Assembly (NCBI GenBank): GCA_963920665.1
Contig: OY987272.1
Location: forward strand, 16,745,001-16,809,000
Direction: 5' to 3'
Length of the DNA stretch: 64,000 nt
From: Straminergon stramineum
Taxonomy: Eukaryota > Streptophyta > Bryopsida > Hypnales > Calliergonaceae
Each line of letters begins with the position of its first letter. Position 1 is the first letter of the stretch. The notes below the pieces were generated by a model, which was given only the letters and a program-made list of their open reading frames with translations, was not told the origin of the DNA and made no database searches. Shown piece after piece: positions 9,713 through 21,123 of the stretch. A program made the translations under genes and the position numbers.

Positions 9713-12700
9713 ATGGAGGAGGCCCGAGCCAGCTCCAACAGCAGCAGCAGGAGCAAAGTAGCAGTCGTTGCAACTGCTGCTGCCGTGTGTGTGGCTGCTG
9801 GAGCGATTGTTTACACTCATCACTGGCATAGGCAGAAGCAGAAGCAGAAGCAACTGCAATGGGATGATAAACCTCAGAAATGGTTTAAGCGCGTGTTGGC
9901 GGATAATTCCGATGATCCGTTTGAACATTTTCCCTCGCCTGTCACGGGTTCGTTTCATTTGAAACCCTAATTTCTTTCGTTCGGATATTGGAATTCTGCT
10001 GTGAATCAGAATGATCGCACTGCGTCATAGAAGTTTGAGTGGTTTAGGGTTTAGGGCGTGGTAATGAAATTGGTTGTGTGCATTCCTTTTCACCATTTCA
10101 GCACCTTATGTCTCCAATCATTGGTTCGTTTCAACTGAAGTTCTAATTACCGTGAGGAGTGGAGTGTTCGGGTCTTGCAATTCTGGTGTGAATGTGAACA
10201 ATCGCTTTTTATTCGGCGAACTTGAAATTCCTGATTAGTTATTATTGGTATGATCACAATTTATTGTTCGTCAAACCCAAGGTGCCTGGGGTGACCAGAG
10301 AATCACTGTGCATTACACAATGCAGAATGCTCCAATGTAAGGTGCCACCATAGGTTTAGGGTTTAGGTAGTCCAGTCCAAGCATGCCACTAATCGAAAGC
10401 AACTGTATGGTCATAGGTTTCACACTGTGTTTAAGAGAAATTATAGCCAGGAAGATTTTTTCTGTCTGAAATATTACAACCATTTTTTATTTTGACACTC
10501 CTGAGTTCTACTAGGTTTTATATAAATACCAATCTTGTTCTTATATTTAACTTTTGTCTGATTGGTAAGCCTGATACTTCTCTCTATGCTTCTTCTTTAG
10601 AAATTTGTTCTGTCCGAGTGACAAGTCTCTGTGAGGATTTCACTTTTGATTTGATGCCATGGAGGCTCTGAATCTCTTTCGTGTTCAATCTCTCGCTCTA
10701 TTTCCCCCCCTATCCTTATCTATTCTCTCAAGTGGTATCAACAATTGGACTTACAGAAACTAAAGCACCTACTCCATTCATTTTTCTCTATTTGAATGAT
10801 ATGAATGGCGCTTGTGGTTTGTGGTTTAGGGTATGGTAATGAGATAAGTTGTGTGCATGTCCGTAGGGTTGCAAGAGGGACATCCCTATGAAGATGTGAT
10901 TCGAGCCCTTGCTGAGGATCCGAAGCCGTCGTTGGCACAGTATTATGGCGACAATGTGATGCCGCCTGGCATGACTGGGCCTTGTGTTTGGGTGCAAACG
11001 AGGAGTCAGCTAGAGGTACTTGTGGAGGTGCTCAAGGAGGAGAAACAAATTGGAGTGGACATTGAACATCATCATGTGCGCTCATTTCGTGGCTTCACAT
11101 CTCTTGTTCAGGTATCATCCATGACTGGACACTCCTTGCTTTATTGTCCAACATTACTTAGAATGGTTATTTGGGAAAATAACTCCTAATTGCCGGGCTT
11201 GAAATAGAAAGTCTACTTAGGATGCTAATGGTCGGCATTTGTAACTTTCAGTACATGTTTCTATTGATAGAATAATGCAAGATATGATTTCTTCTTGTAT
11301 TGATTTATTTTATTACCTTGAAGCTTCCTGTATATTTTAATTCAACTCCTAGTAATATGGCTTTTGGCAGTCAGACACTTTTGGTCATTTGGACATTTAG
11401 GGATTGATTGAAAATGTCACTTTGTAGGATCATTGCTACCTTTTGGTCGCCGTAAATGTCAAGGAGGGCTGCCAAATTCGCTTATATGAATTTGATGATG
11501 TATTGGAGTTGTTGACTAGAGACGTGATGTATTTTGCCGGGGATTAAACAGATCTCGACTTATTCGACTGACTTTCTGGTGGATGCAATTGCATTGCATG
11601 ATGACATGCACCTTCTTCACCCGATATTTGCTAATCCATCTATTTTAAAGGTATTGAGACGTTATTATGTCGTGTTTTGAGAGCTCAAATGAAAATCACA
11701 GCTATCTTTTGTTACGTCTGCAATAATTTTGTTGATATGAATTGTATTTGTCAGGCCATTTGACTTTTGAATTGGGGTGTTGAATCTGTGCCACCTTTGT
11801 GCCTGGTTCGCAGGCTGGACTTACATTCGGTGCTGGGATTTGACAGGTCTTCCATGGTGCGGATAGTGATAGTCTTTGGTTGCAGCGGGATTTTCACATC
11901 TATATCGTCAACTTGTTTGATACTGCTCGTGTGAGTATTTCGTGACTATGATTTTTCATTAAATACTGATATCCTTTTTGTGTACAGTATATGTACAGTT
12001 GTTTTCATGACTTTCTAGAGCAGTCTCCTCATCATTGTAGCTGCACTGTTGCCGGCAATTACTACTATTGCCTATAACAGTTGGCTTAGTTTCTGCACTC
12101 ACTCTTGATCTCAAGATGTGAGGATTCGCGCCTAAGAAGATATCAGAGAATCAGAGCATCTTAGAATTCTGATTCTTCTTTGAATTAGCAGGTGGGCCTA
12201 AGGTGTTTGCAGCTCCTTTCAAGAATGTTCTGTGCCCTAGCTTAGGGTACATTTCAAGTAAAAATTCAAAGAAATGGTGTGTTTTGTATCTTGGTGCAGG
12301 CTTGTGATGTTCTAGGGAAGCCACAAAGATCTTTGGCATATTTATTGCAGTTGTATTGTGGTGTGTCCACCGATAAAAATTTTCAGGTACTGGCAGAAGG
12401 ATCTTTATTTTCTACCATATTAGTTTTGTTTGTGCTTTAATGGATCTTTCATTCCAGCTGTCTTGAGTGTTGAACCTTTTCTGAAACAAGCATGATGATA
12501 CTCACGGGTGACCAGAGGGCAGACTGGCGAGTGCGGCCATTGCCTCCGGTGATGGAGCAGTATGCACGCACAGATGCGCATTACTTACTCTACATTGCTC
12601 AACGCATGCAATCCGAATTGAGTCAATCTTGTAATACCCAATCCTCATAGTAGACCATTTCAATTCTGATGTTCGAGAGGTTCTTAATGTTACCCGTGTG

Positions 12701-15536
12701 AATTTATGCAGTGTTTCTGATTGTAAAGCATTTTGCATCAGATTGTCTATGGGTATTCATCAGAAACTACTGTCATTTTCATTTCAACGGGTCCTGAACA
12801 GTACTCATGGTTATGATCAATTGATCACGGTGGTTGCATCCCGGTTACTATGAAGTGAAAATAAAAATCTGTTGAGTGAATGATCGTTTATGTGCTTTCT
12901 ACTCCGGGTGTTTCTCCTTGCAGCAAAGAATGGCAATGGTGGAGCATGCAATGACGAACTTTTATTGGAGGTTCTACGTCGGTCAAACACAGTTTGTTTG
13001 CAACTCTATCAGAAAGGAGTTGGGGTCTCCTCATCTACAGTAGTGGCATCCATATTTGATCGATTGTGTAATAACTCAAGTTCTGCAATGCGAACCGAGG
13101 TTGGCAATATACTCCTGTTTGATGCATAGTGTGACTGACACCACTCAGGACATGTTTATCATTCACATCTTCCTATGAGTGTTTGAAACCCCCCAAAATT
13201 GATTGGTTTTGTTGTACAGGAGGATGGCTTTATACAGAGGTTGGTCCAGAGACTTGTTGAATGGAGGGATGAATTGGTGAGTATCGATCCATGCTTCCAC
13301 ACTTTCATTTCTGCTAAGCTAGAATTGTCTCACACTGAATTTCTGTGCAAGTCCTGATGATTGAGCATCGAGGTTGTGTGTACAGGCTCGCGCAGAAGAT
13401 GAGAGCTTGCGTTTTGTGATGTCTGATGCAGCTCTGCTTGCATTGGCTAAAGAGAGACCTCTCACTGAGGAATCCATCTTCATTACAATCAGGGCTGCTG
13501 ATGAATTGTCACGAGCATCAGAGACAGCAGTACCAGGGTTACCTCCCGTACCATCCCCATCTCCAGTTGTGCAGCATCATGTTGCACTTCTTCTTGATTT
13601 TCTGTGGGACTCTGCCCAAGACCTTAAGGATGATGTGAAGTCCAGCACAAATACAAGAAACTCTGCTGATTCCCTTTATGAAAGAATCCTCGGTATGCTG
13701 GGCATTCCTTCAACGTGGATCTTTCGAGCTTGTATGACCGGCTCAAATGGCAAGGATGAGAAGTTTGGTGGAATCAAAGGGCAAGAGAGTTGGGTGCGCA
13801 GAACCATTCCTAGGAAATGGCGCCTCGGTAATGCTGAGCAGGCACGTTTGCAGTTTGTGAAGAAGTTTTCTTGCAAGGCACCAGTTTATCACAACTGTCG
13901 TATATATTCGGGTGATGGCCGCCTTCTCTGCTTTTGTGACCGCAAAAAACTCGAATGGTCAGTGGATTAATTCCTTTTCCATATATCTCAGTACTTCTGT
14001 TCGGATACATGATATGGGTTTGTGCGTGTAACTGATTGTATTCATGACCAGAGTGTTCTGTTTGGTACAAGGTACATTAAACGGGGTTTGGCAGAGGACC
14101 TGAAGGAGGAACCTCCAGCCATACGGTTGCTGTTTGAACCTAAAGGACGACCTGAAGACGAGAACAATCAATTTTATATATCGCGCAAAAGTAACCGCTG
14201 TGTGGGCTGTGGAGAAAGTAGTCACTACCTTCGGTACCGGATTATACCCTCATGTTATCGTCAGCATTTTCCAGAGCATCTTAAGAGTCATCGGTCCCAT
14301 GATATTGTGCTCCTTTGTGTGGACTGCCACGAAGTTGCGCACAAGGCTGCTGAGAAACATAAGCGCGAAATTGTTCTTCAGTTTGGGGTTCCTCTTTTTG
14401 CCCAAAGGGTGGTTGATTCCGGTAACGAAGCTGCCGGTGAAAACGAAGTGTCTTTTGTGGCGGAAGGAGATTCAGGCGGTGTCTCGCCCTTGCAGCTCCG
14501 AACTGCTGCTATGGCCCTCGCTCGTCATGGGCCAACAATGCCTGTGGATCGCCGGAAGCAGCTGGAGGAGGTAGTTTATATATGACGACTCTTTTTTGGT
14601 TCCTCCATGCAAGTAGAGTATGTGCAGCCCCCCTCTAGTCTGAATTAATCCTTAATGGCGCAAATTGAGTCTCACGTTTGTTTTAAGCATCAGGAAATTA
14701 AGTTGCCAAAATCTTAAGGCTTTCTTGTTCCTGCAGGTTCTAAGAACATATTATGGAGGCAGGGATATCACCCCAGAGGATTTAAAAGCAGCTCTTATAG
14801 TTGGAATGGGCCCCCGTGAGCATCGCCGTCTTATGAAGAAAAGATTTTCTAGGCAACAACGTTCAAGTAGTTCTAGTAAGAACGAAGATCTCAACATCAC
14901 TGATGCCGGAACGGCAAGATCGGCACAATGCAGCTCACAGACATCAGATGGCGACATTGCACAGGTCGTCTTGGAACTTGAAACTTGTATCTTAAATCTG
15001 GGAGACGATCATGGTATACTCCCGGTGCCTTCTGAGGACCTGGCGAAGAAAATCAATGTACCGTATGACGACCATAACGCGGATGTCTCAGGTAGTGATG
15101 AGGATACCAAGTCATCAGTTGTTTCTGTTGAACAAACCGCTCGCAAGCATTCCAGGAGGTCGATCAACAAGGAATCTCTCCTTGGCCATGGTCCTCATGG
15201 CAAGCAGGTGGTGGACATGATCATTGAGAAGGAAGGGGATGAAGGCATTCGTCATTTTTGTCAAGTTTGGAGGGCAGTGTTCGTGGATGCTTTGCAACCG
15301 GCATTCCTTCCACCCGGATGGGACGTGACTCACAGGTCTGCATGCATCCCTGTCTGTTTTTTCCATGATTTTCCTTGTGTGTGATCGTTTGGTTTTGAGA
15401 TGATTCTAATTATGCTTAACATATTTGATTGTTGAGTGAACGGAATTAAAGCAATCAATGGGTCTGCTGCAGTGGGCGTCGAGAATTTGGCGAGTTTAGT
15501 GTATACAACCCAGATAAGCAACCGGAGCAGCATTGA
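9713..15536 (+). CDS. EXD2/RRP6L3-like membrane-anchored 3'-5' exonuclease, 12 exons
   Basis: A DEDDy-family 3'-5' exonuclease of 943 residues, predicted to trim RNA or DNA ends. Exons: 9713-9947, 10867-11111, 11552-11650, 11847-11930, 12300-12386, 12516-12630, 12924-13099, 13220-13276, 13386-13957, 14072-14570, 14737-15335, 15473-15536. Residues 16-34 form a hydrophobic segment after a Ser-rich N terminus, so the protein is probably membrane anchored. Catalytic residues are all present: D143/E145 (VDIEHH), D199 (FHGADSD), Y266 and D270 ([10 protein letters not shown]). An HRDC-like region follows. Residues about 535-650 match human EXD2's C-terminal module, with paired C600/C603 and C639/C642 and an adjacent His643, an HNH-like zinc site. 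A final conserved-looking block reads [24 protein letters not shown] near the stop. The start at 9713 was chosen over an in-frame Met at 9650 because a splice acceptor may lie just before the latter. Arabidopsis RRP6-like 3 is the nearest plant family I can name. Confidence 0.9.
9948..10866 (+). repeat. Duplicated segment within intron 1 of the EXD2-like gene
   Basis: The sequence around 10034-10085 (telo-box-like GTTTAGGGTTTAGGG, then GTGGTAATGAAATTGGTTG and TGTGTGCATTCC) recurs imperfectly at about 10815-10862 just before the exon 2 acceptor (GTTTAGGGTATGGTAATGAGATAAGTT, then GTGTGCATGTCC). A third GTTTAGGGTTTAGG occurs at about 10354. The copies are about 780 bp apart, so this is dispersed rather than strict tandem duplication. 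It shows the intron grew by copying its own 3' portion or the reverse. Confidence 0.6.
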
Positions 15537-16389
15537 AGTCTTTGGGAGGGATCCCCAACTATTTCATCTGGAGTTCAGTTACCAATGTGTGCAAGTGGTA
15601 CTCTATCTTCATCGTCAGTGCCGGGTTTTTTTGCTATAGTGATTATTTCAGTTTGCAGGCTTTGGCTTTGATTGCCTACTATTGAAAGCGATGACACTAA
15701 GGCACAGCTATTTTGGCTTTGACAATGCAGACCTTGTGATCTTCCCAGGCAAGCACCGTTTGTAAAGTTAACTAGAGTTGAATGAAAGGTTCAGGATTAC
15801 TGAAGACTGGATAATACATCATGGACCAGGTATTCACCAGCATCGATCGTCTTACTCTTGGCCAAGATAAACTGAAGTTAGGCTGGGGCTGATGCTGCAG
15901 CTTGTGAAGAATTATTGAAATCTCGTGCTCCTGCGTAGATAGATGGTATGTTAGCTTGATTTACTGTGCGTCTCAATCCCTCACGTTTACCAGATGCATT
16001 CGCCATTGTATCTTGACTTTTTAAGTTTTAATCCATGGTTTGACAACATTGTCTGAAGTATTCTACACGATTACACGAAATGTGGTGAACCCCACTACAT
16101 TACACCAAATGTTATCTCAAGAATTTCCAATTTTCGTTTTCCGTGTAATTTGGTGTGTCAAAGTACTTTTTGAAAGAATTACGAGGCACTTGGAATAAAC
16201 ATATTAATATCTTCAGTTGTTTGTAATCAGATATTTCTTGGAAGCTATATAAGGGAGGTGCTATGGGTGCATGGGATTCTTGCTGCTAGGCCAATGGCAA
16301 TGCAGATGAGTTGCAATATTTCAATCAGTCCTAGCGGAAAATTATCCTTCTGTCCTCCAGAGTCACTATCTGAAAGCAATCCACACGCA
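15537..16389 (+). other. 3' flank of the EXD2-like gene
   Basis: This interval presumably holds the 3' UTR and then intergenic DNA. The base composition stays gene-like to roughly 15900 and becomes AT-rich thereafter. I see no further exon, RNA gene or terminal repeat until the TTAA element that begins at 16390. Confidence 0.4.
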
Positions 16390-17040
16390 TTAACCCCTAA
16401 ATGCCTAAGGCCTTTTCTGAGCTTCTAGGAATCTGCTCTAAATTGAACAAAAAGACAACATTTTGATAAGTTTTATCAATTTTTTTTAATCAGAACCATA
16501 CAAATTCAATCTACACATGTTAGAGATCACGTAGGAAAAGAAAACACATCAATATCAGTTATGGATTGAAAGATTATAATGTTTGATCATGAGGGTGTTA
16601 AAACTACAAAAGTGATTTGAAGTCTTTCAATTCTCTTTTTACATGACAAATCTAAAAAGTTGGTCACCAAAACAATGAGGTTGGAGGACTTGACATGTAT
16701 AACCCCAATCAATTATGACTTGGCAAAATCTACTCTACAATTTTCTTAAATGAATTTCTAATGTGATTTTTTCTCTAAGATCTAGTGTATTTGAGGTTCA
16801 TTTCTAAAAGCCCTCATTACTTCAAAGTGTCAAGATTGCAATGGACACCCTTGCACACAATCTTGAATAGAAAAATTGTAATCAATCAATTTCAAAATCA
16901 GATTTTTAATGCTAAAGCTAGAGTTCAAAAAGAATTCCTCAAAAAGACAAACTACTAAAAATAGCAAATTTGTTAGGTTTTATTTAACTTCAAAGTATTG
17001 GCAATACCAAAATGTGGTGCCTTGGGCATTTAGGGGTTAA
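16390..17040 (+). mobile_element. TTAA-flanked non-autonomous element, family B, best-preserved copy (651 bp)
   Basis: The element begins TTAACCCCTAAATGCCTAAGG and ends CCTTGGGCATTTAGGGGTTAA. Its terminal inverted repeat is therefore about 17 bp with one mismatch (CCCCTAAATGCCYAAGG), and intact TTAA is found on each side. Together with the inverted, longer copy at 8211-9157, this defines a repeat family. It has no coding capacity. It is shorter than the 8211-9157 copy by an internal segment lying between CTCATG hexamers, so it may be a deletion derivative. The intact ends make it the youngest-looking TTAA element in the window. Confidence 0.8.
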
Positions 17041-17475
17041 CCTTGAAAGGATGTTGAGGATGTTTTTTTGTCCTTCCAATGACCAAATCTATATTCTATA
17101 GGATGGAAAATACATTTTTTCATCCAATTTTTTTGGAAGTTGCTTGAATATATTTTCAGTGAATAGTATTGCAAATTCCCTCACTATGGTATTATTGATT
17201 TTTCTAGAGAGGAAGATGCTTAATCCATAGATCATCCTTGTAGTGTAATGCAGATATATCTTGCTATTTATTCTTGATGTGAATTTTAGCTATAAAAATT
17301 ACTATTTTTGAATTTGAGTCCAATATGAACTTTAGGCCTATAAACTTTAGGTTCCCATCTCTAAAAAATAAATATAAAAAATTTCATTCATATCTAGTTG
17401 CAAAATGACAGCAATCAAAGTGATGGGCAATGAAGCTTCAAATCAATGGTTATGGGCCAATCCTTCAAGGGTTAA
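17037..17475. mobile_element. Candidate TTAA-bounded element abutting family B copy
   Basis: The left end TTAACCTTGAAAGG and the reverse complement of the right end TTAACCCTTGAAGG agree apart from a one-base shift. The left TTAA (17037-17040) is the same four bases that end the family B element, so the two elements would share one target site. The interior is AT-rich and non-coding. Inverted ends are short, so confidence is moderate; the related terminal motif at 7763 supports it. Confidence 0.4.
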
Positions 17476-17690
17476 TCTTGAAAAGACAAGACCTATCACT
17501 AAGGTTCTTTGCCAAAAATGATCTGATTTATGGACCAATAGCATAAATTGATTTGGTTGACTCTCAAATAACATTGCTAGCCCCTTGTGTTGGTTACAAG
17601 AGAACCAAGCTTGCTGAGAAAATAATATCCAACTAGAGCTTGGTCAATCTATATTATTTTCTTTCTCCTTCAGGAACATCTAAGGAGGTA

Positions 17691-18111
17691 TAAGGTAGAC
17701 CAACCCATTTCCACCAGTTTCCTATGACCGCCATCCTAGTTTTGGCCCCATTACCACCATGAAACCCTCCCAAGTCCATTCACTGCACTGACAATTTTAG
17801 TGCATTAATTTCAACTTGGGTAACGTGTTAGCCTTTGATTGGTGGAAACTCCAGTGTTAATAGGTAAATGTAATGGCGGTTATAGGTTGAGGATAGGACA
17901 TTTATGACTCTAGTCTAGTGGCAGATTTATAATTTAGGGCAGACCACTTAAAAAATTCATAGAAATTACGATTTTTATTGAAAAATTATAATTCCACTTG
18001 GGTTTGATTCGTGAAACATGCGCACACCTCTGAAAAATATGTGCCTCTCCTAGAGTTGGTCCTAATATACTCAGATTGCGAATCAGGGTGGTAATAGGCT
18101 GGTCTACCTTA
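17691..18111 (+). mobile_element. TA-type MITE, copy 1 (421 bp)
   Basis: Ends are TAAGGTAGACCAACCC and GGCTGGTCTACCTTA, giving a 15-bp terminal inverted repeat with one mismatch. The outermost TA on both sides can be read as a TA target duplication, as in Tc1/mariner- or pogo-type elements. A diverged direct copy lies at 28871-29278. No open reading frame explains the sequence; an antisense open frame running into the element is not conserved as protein in the second copy. Confidence 0.72.
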
Positions 18112-19560
18112 TGTATTATAATTCGAAATCTCTTTGTTGCAATCTCTTTGAGACTGTCGAGGATTAGAGTAAGGACGAATCTTTGAGAGTTTTCGAGATC
18201 AAGCCATACAAAACAGTCGCTGAAAAAATGCCATGCCATTCTAGTGGTATTATTGTAGAGCTACAATCACCTTATCAGTAACACAAAGAGTTCTTCCTCC
18301 TGCAGTGGTCCAACCAATAAGTAGTGGCCATGATTGTAGACTAATTCATGTTCTTGTGACATACCGGTAGTTCTCAAACTAGAAAATCCGGAAAATCTGA
18401 ACATCTATGCTCCAGTATCACGTATATATCTACATCATAAGCAAATAATGGATCTGGAGTCCGGTTCCTAATCGGTTGAAGTGCCTCTCACTTTTGCTAT
18501 TCTTTCAACCTTGGATTGCCTGCAATGTAAAATAGCAACAGGTTCAATTCAAAGCACACATGATATCGAGCGCAGAAAATTTGCTCACGGTTACGTGAAG
18601 GAGACTATAATGTGATGAGATAATCCACTGCTTCCTTACTCGGCTTCTATGAGATTTCCAAGAAATTTGTTTCGAGACAATAAAATTCCCTGTCCACCAG
18701 ATGAAGTGATGGACAAGGAGCTACTACAAAAAATGGAGACTCCAAAGAACTGGTGCGAAATGACATTACCCGCGGATGCAAGCTTTGAATTGTCGACCTC
18801 TTCTCAGATCAATCTCCCCTTCCTCCAGCTGCATCAAAAATATGACCAACAGTGCCAACGCTTAGCATCAACATCCATCAATCGTTGTGAGCTAGCTCCC
18901 TCCATGGTTCAGTCAATACTCATAACAGCACAACGTACACAGTCCAAGCGCAAGCCGCAAAGCGAAATAAATAAAATAAAATTGCACAATAGAAGAAAAC
19001 TTTACAGATTTGGTCCGTGAGTGTTATTTAAATCCCCAGTAGTTGACCATCCACGAGTCAAAAAGTCATACAATCGAAAAATAAAGCAAAATTGCATATT
19101 AGAAGAAAACTCTTTAGATTTGGTCCGTGAGTTCCATTCGAATCCCAAGTAGGTGACCATCCATGCGACAAAAAGTCGTACAAGATTGAGAATGTATGTT
19201 AGCAATGCATGTTTTATCATGTATTGTCATGTAGTACATATGTCATCGTTCCAATCCAAAGTTCTCCAGATGTTGTGCACTAGTGAATACAGGGAATTTA
19301 AAAGTCTTGGAGGCCAAATGAATATGGATTACTTCGAGGGTCATGCAATGGAGACTCAAGTGAGAGACAGAGAAGTTAAAATGAAATGTAAAAACTTGAT
19401 GCAACGCTATCAGAAACCTCAAAAATAAGACGCTACAGATTCCCTTGCCACAAACATATCGCTACCACGACAAAGAATTCTAACCGCTTCACATTACAAA
19501 ATGATTGTTTCAACAGACTTCAATAGCAAATCAGTGGCAGCAATATTAAAGGAAGACAAC
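18112..19560. other. Intergenic or intronic region with a 110-bp tandem duplication
   Basis: No recognisable coding family was found. A short plus-strand open frame at 18649-19020 and another at 19153-19428 have no resemblance to a known protein. The clearest structure is a two-copy tandem duplication of period 110 bp at about 18965-19190. If the minus-strand candidate gene at 19569-20680 is real, its 3' exons should lie here, but I could not identify them. Confidence 0.4.
18965..19190 (+). repeat. Tandem duplication, 2 copies, period 110 bp
   Basis: ATTGCACAATAGAAGAAAAC at 18981 is followed 110 bp later by ATTGCATATTAGAAGAAAAC at 19091, and both continue into GATTTGGTCCGTGAG, then GTGACCATCCA or TTGACCATCCA and a CAAAAAGTC block. 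Copies differ by scattered substitutions, so the duplication is not recent. Confidence 0.85.
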
Positions 19561-19568
19561 TGCTTACA

Positions 19569-20680
19569 GGGTCAACGCCGTAGACCGAGTCGTAGCAGGG
19601 AGGGGAAACACAAGCTAAAGCACAATTCTCCTTGTCAGTTGCTGTCGCTTTGCAAGCCTCGCCCCAAAGTCCACTGCCACAGGCAATTGTCGCTATCATA
19701 AACACCGACAAGCAATTTCACAATTGCCCACTGACGTCGTCATATTTATTGCAGTGAGGAGCACAAAAAATTGGATTCTACAGACAATGGGCTCAATTTT
19801 GAATGCGCACACGAGAGTTTGACAAGTAAAGACTACAGCTGCAAATGACAACTATCTCATACTTGTCGATGTCTTGATAGCACTGCACCTTCCGTTCTGC
19901 TAATTCCCTATCCTGCACAGAAACCGCAAAAGCCCTCTTGCTCAACAGGAATCCGTTTCACTTCCACACCCAAACCCTAAACCCTAAACCGTATACCAGA
20001 ATTAAGGCCGAGGTAATCAGAGATGATGTAGTCAACAGTTGCCCTCAAGATTTTTGTTCTCAAATAATAGCCAAACGTCTTGAGTAAAATTTTGTGGAAA
20101 AGTCACTGAAAATGCACTTTGACTGAGCAATAATACAACTCCGAACTCATAATATCGAGATCACGGCAAGCAATTGAAGGTGAGCAACTAATATGAAACC
20201 TGACTATACAGAGAGCCAATAAGCAGTTCAATATTTGAGATCTTCTGCAGATTTCTCGTCAAATCTTGTGACTGAGAGCTTGTTAACAATCTATGAACGA
20301 TGCACTTTCTGACAAGCCATAATCCATGTTCAGATTACTGAAACTGCAACAACCAATTGAAGTTCGCAGCCTAGGGCTTCAAACCACATTAGCAAGTTTG
20401 TTATACCCGAAGTTCCGAAGCAAGCACATCATCGACCAAAGCCGATCTCCCCAAACCCACAACACGAATCCGTTCTATGTTCACTCCGAGACACAAAGCG
20501 CTAACCACATTTACGAATCAAACGTCAACTACAGTTCCAAACAGCACGCAACAGCCAAAAAAAATGAGAATTATGTAAACAAGTACCGACCGACGTGCGC
20601 ATGTTGTAAACCGTATCGACAGCCGCATCGACGGAACACAAGCAGAGAGACAACAGCACCACGATCGCCACAGACGCCAT
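19569..20680 (-). CDS. Candidate small secreted cysteine-rich protein (incomplete model)
   Basis: Two exons are suggested on the minus strand. Exon 1, 20680 down to 20591, starts ATG and encodes a typical signal peptide (MASVAIVVLLSLCLCSVDA) before a GT donor. A later exon, 19680 down to 19569, is bounded by CTGTGGCAG and GTAAGC and encodes KENCALACVSPPCYDSVYG with four nearby cysteines. This resembles a small family of plant secreted proteins with ENC-x3-C-x4-C-Y-x3-Y spacing that I recall only vaguely and will not name. Phase does not join these two exons directly, so at least one intermediate exon is missing, as is the C terminus. The gene would be head to head with RUS1, about 440 bp apart. 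A non-coding explanation is possible. Confidence 0.4.
19972..19990 (+). repeat. Interstitial telomere-like / telo-box motif
   Basis: About 2.5 repeats of the plant telomere unit (AAACCCTAAACCCTAAACC) occur here. Short telo-box tracts are common in plant promoters and leaders, so this is not evidence of a chromosome end. Confidence 0.7.
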
Positions 20681-21123
20681 AGCCAAGCCTCTCGGCAGCC
20701 CACGAAAACACCAGACAGCAGACACTCAGCCTTCTGCCGCAGTGCCTAATGATACCCTCACCCGCAGCCGGGTATAGGGTTTATCAACCCCGGATAAACC
20801 CCAGGGTTTAAGCGAAGGTTTTGCAAGCCAAGCTTGGTTCACGTAAGCTTAACTTAGTTATTCTACACGAGATGCGGCTTGGGTTTTGACATTTTGGGGA
20901 TGGTTTATACAGCTATTTGGGCGCAGAGACTAGGCTTACAGATTGATATTTCAGGGTTAGTTCGTGTAGTTGCTGTGCGGCTTGCGGCTTGACATTTGAA
21001 CTGTGATGGAGATGGGGGTGGGATTGAATTCTAGTGTCGTTAGAGCACGGTCGTGTGGGGCGCCCGAGTTCTGACCCTTAGCGCTGTCAATTTGAAAAAA
21101 TCTAAGCCCGTTTGGACCACTAA
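20681..21123. promoter_or_regulatory. Shared upstream region between RUS1 and the minus-strand candidate gene
   Basis: The interval separates the RUS1 start codon from the start codon of the divergent candidate gene and would be a bidirectional promoter if that gene is real. It contains a GGGTTTATC..GGATAAACCC inverted motif at about 20776-20807 and AGGGTTTAAG nearby. No TATA box was recognised. Confidence 0.35.

Noticed and set aside
19972..19990. Telomere-like CCCTAAACCCTAAACC as a chromosome end or fusion point
   Set aside because: Only about 2.5 units; telo-box-like tracts of this size are ordinary in plant promoters, leaders and introns, and similar ones occur in intron 1 of the EXD2-like gene.
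20326..20682. Plus-strand open frame of 118 codons upstream of RUS1
   Set aside because: Composition is Thr/Asn/His-rich without any domain, and it overlaps the signal-peptide exon candidate on the other strand, which has better features.
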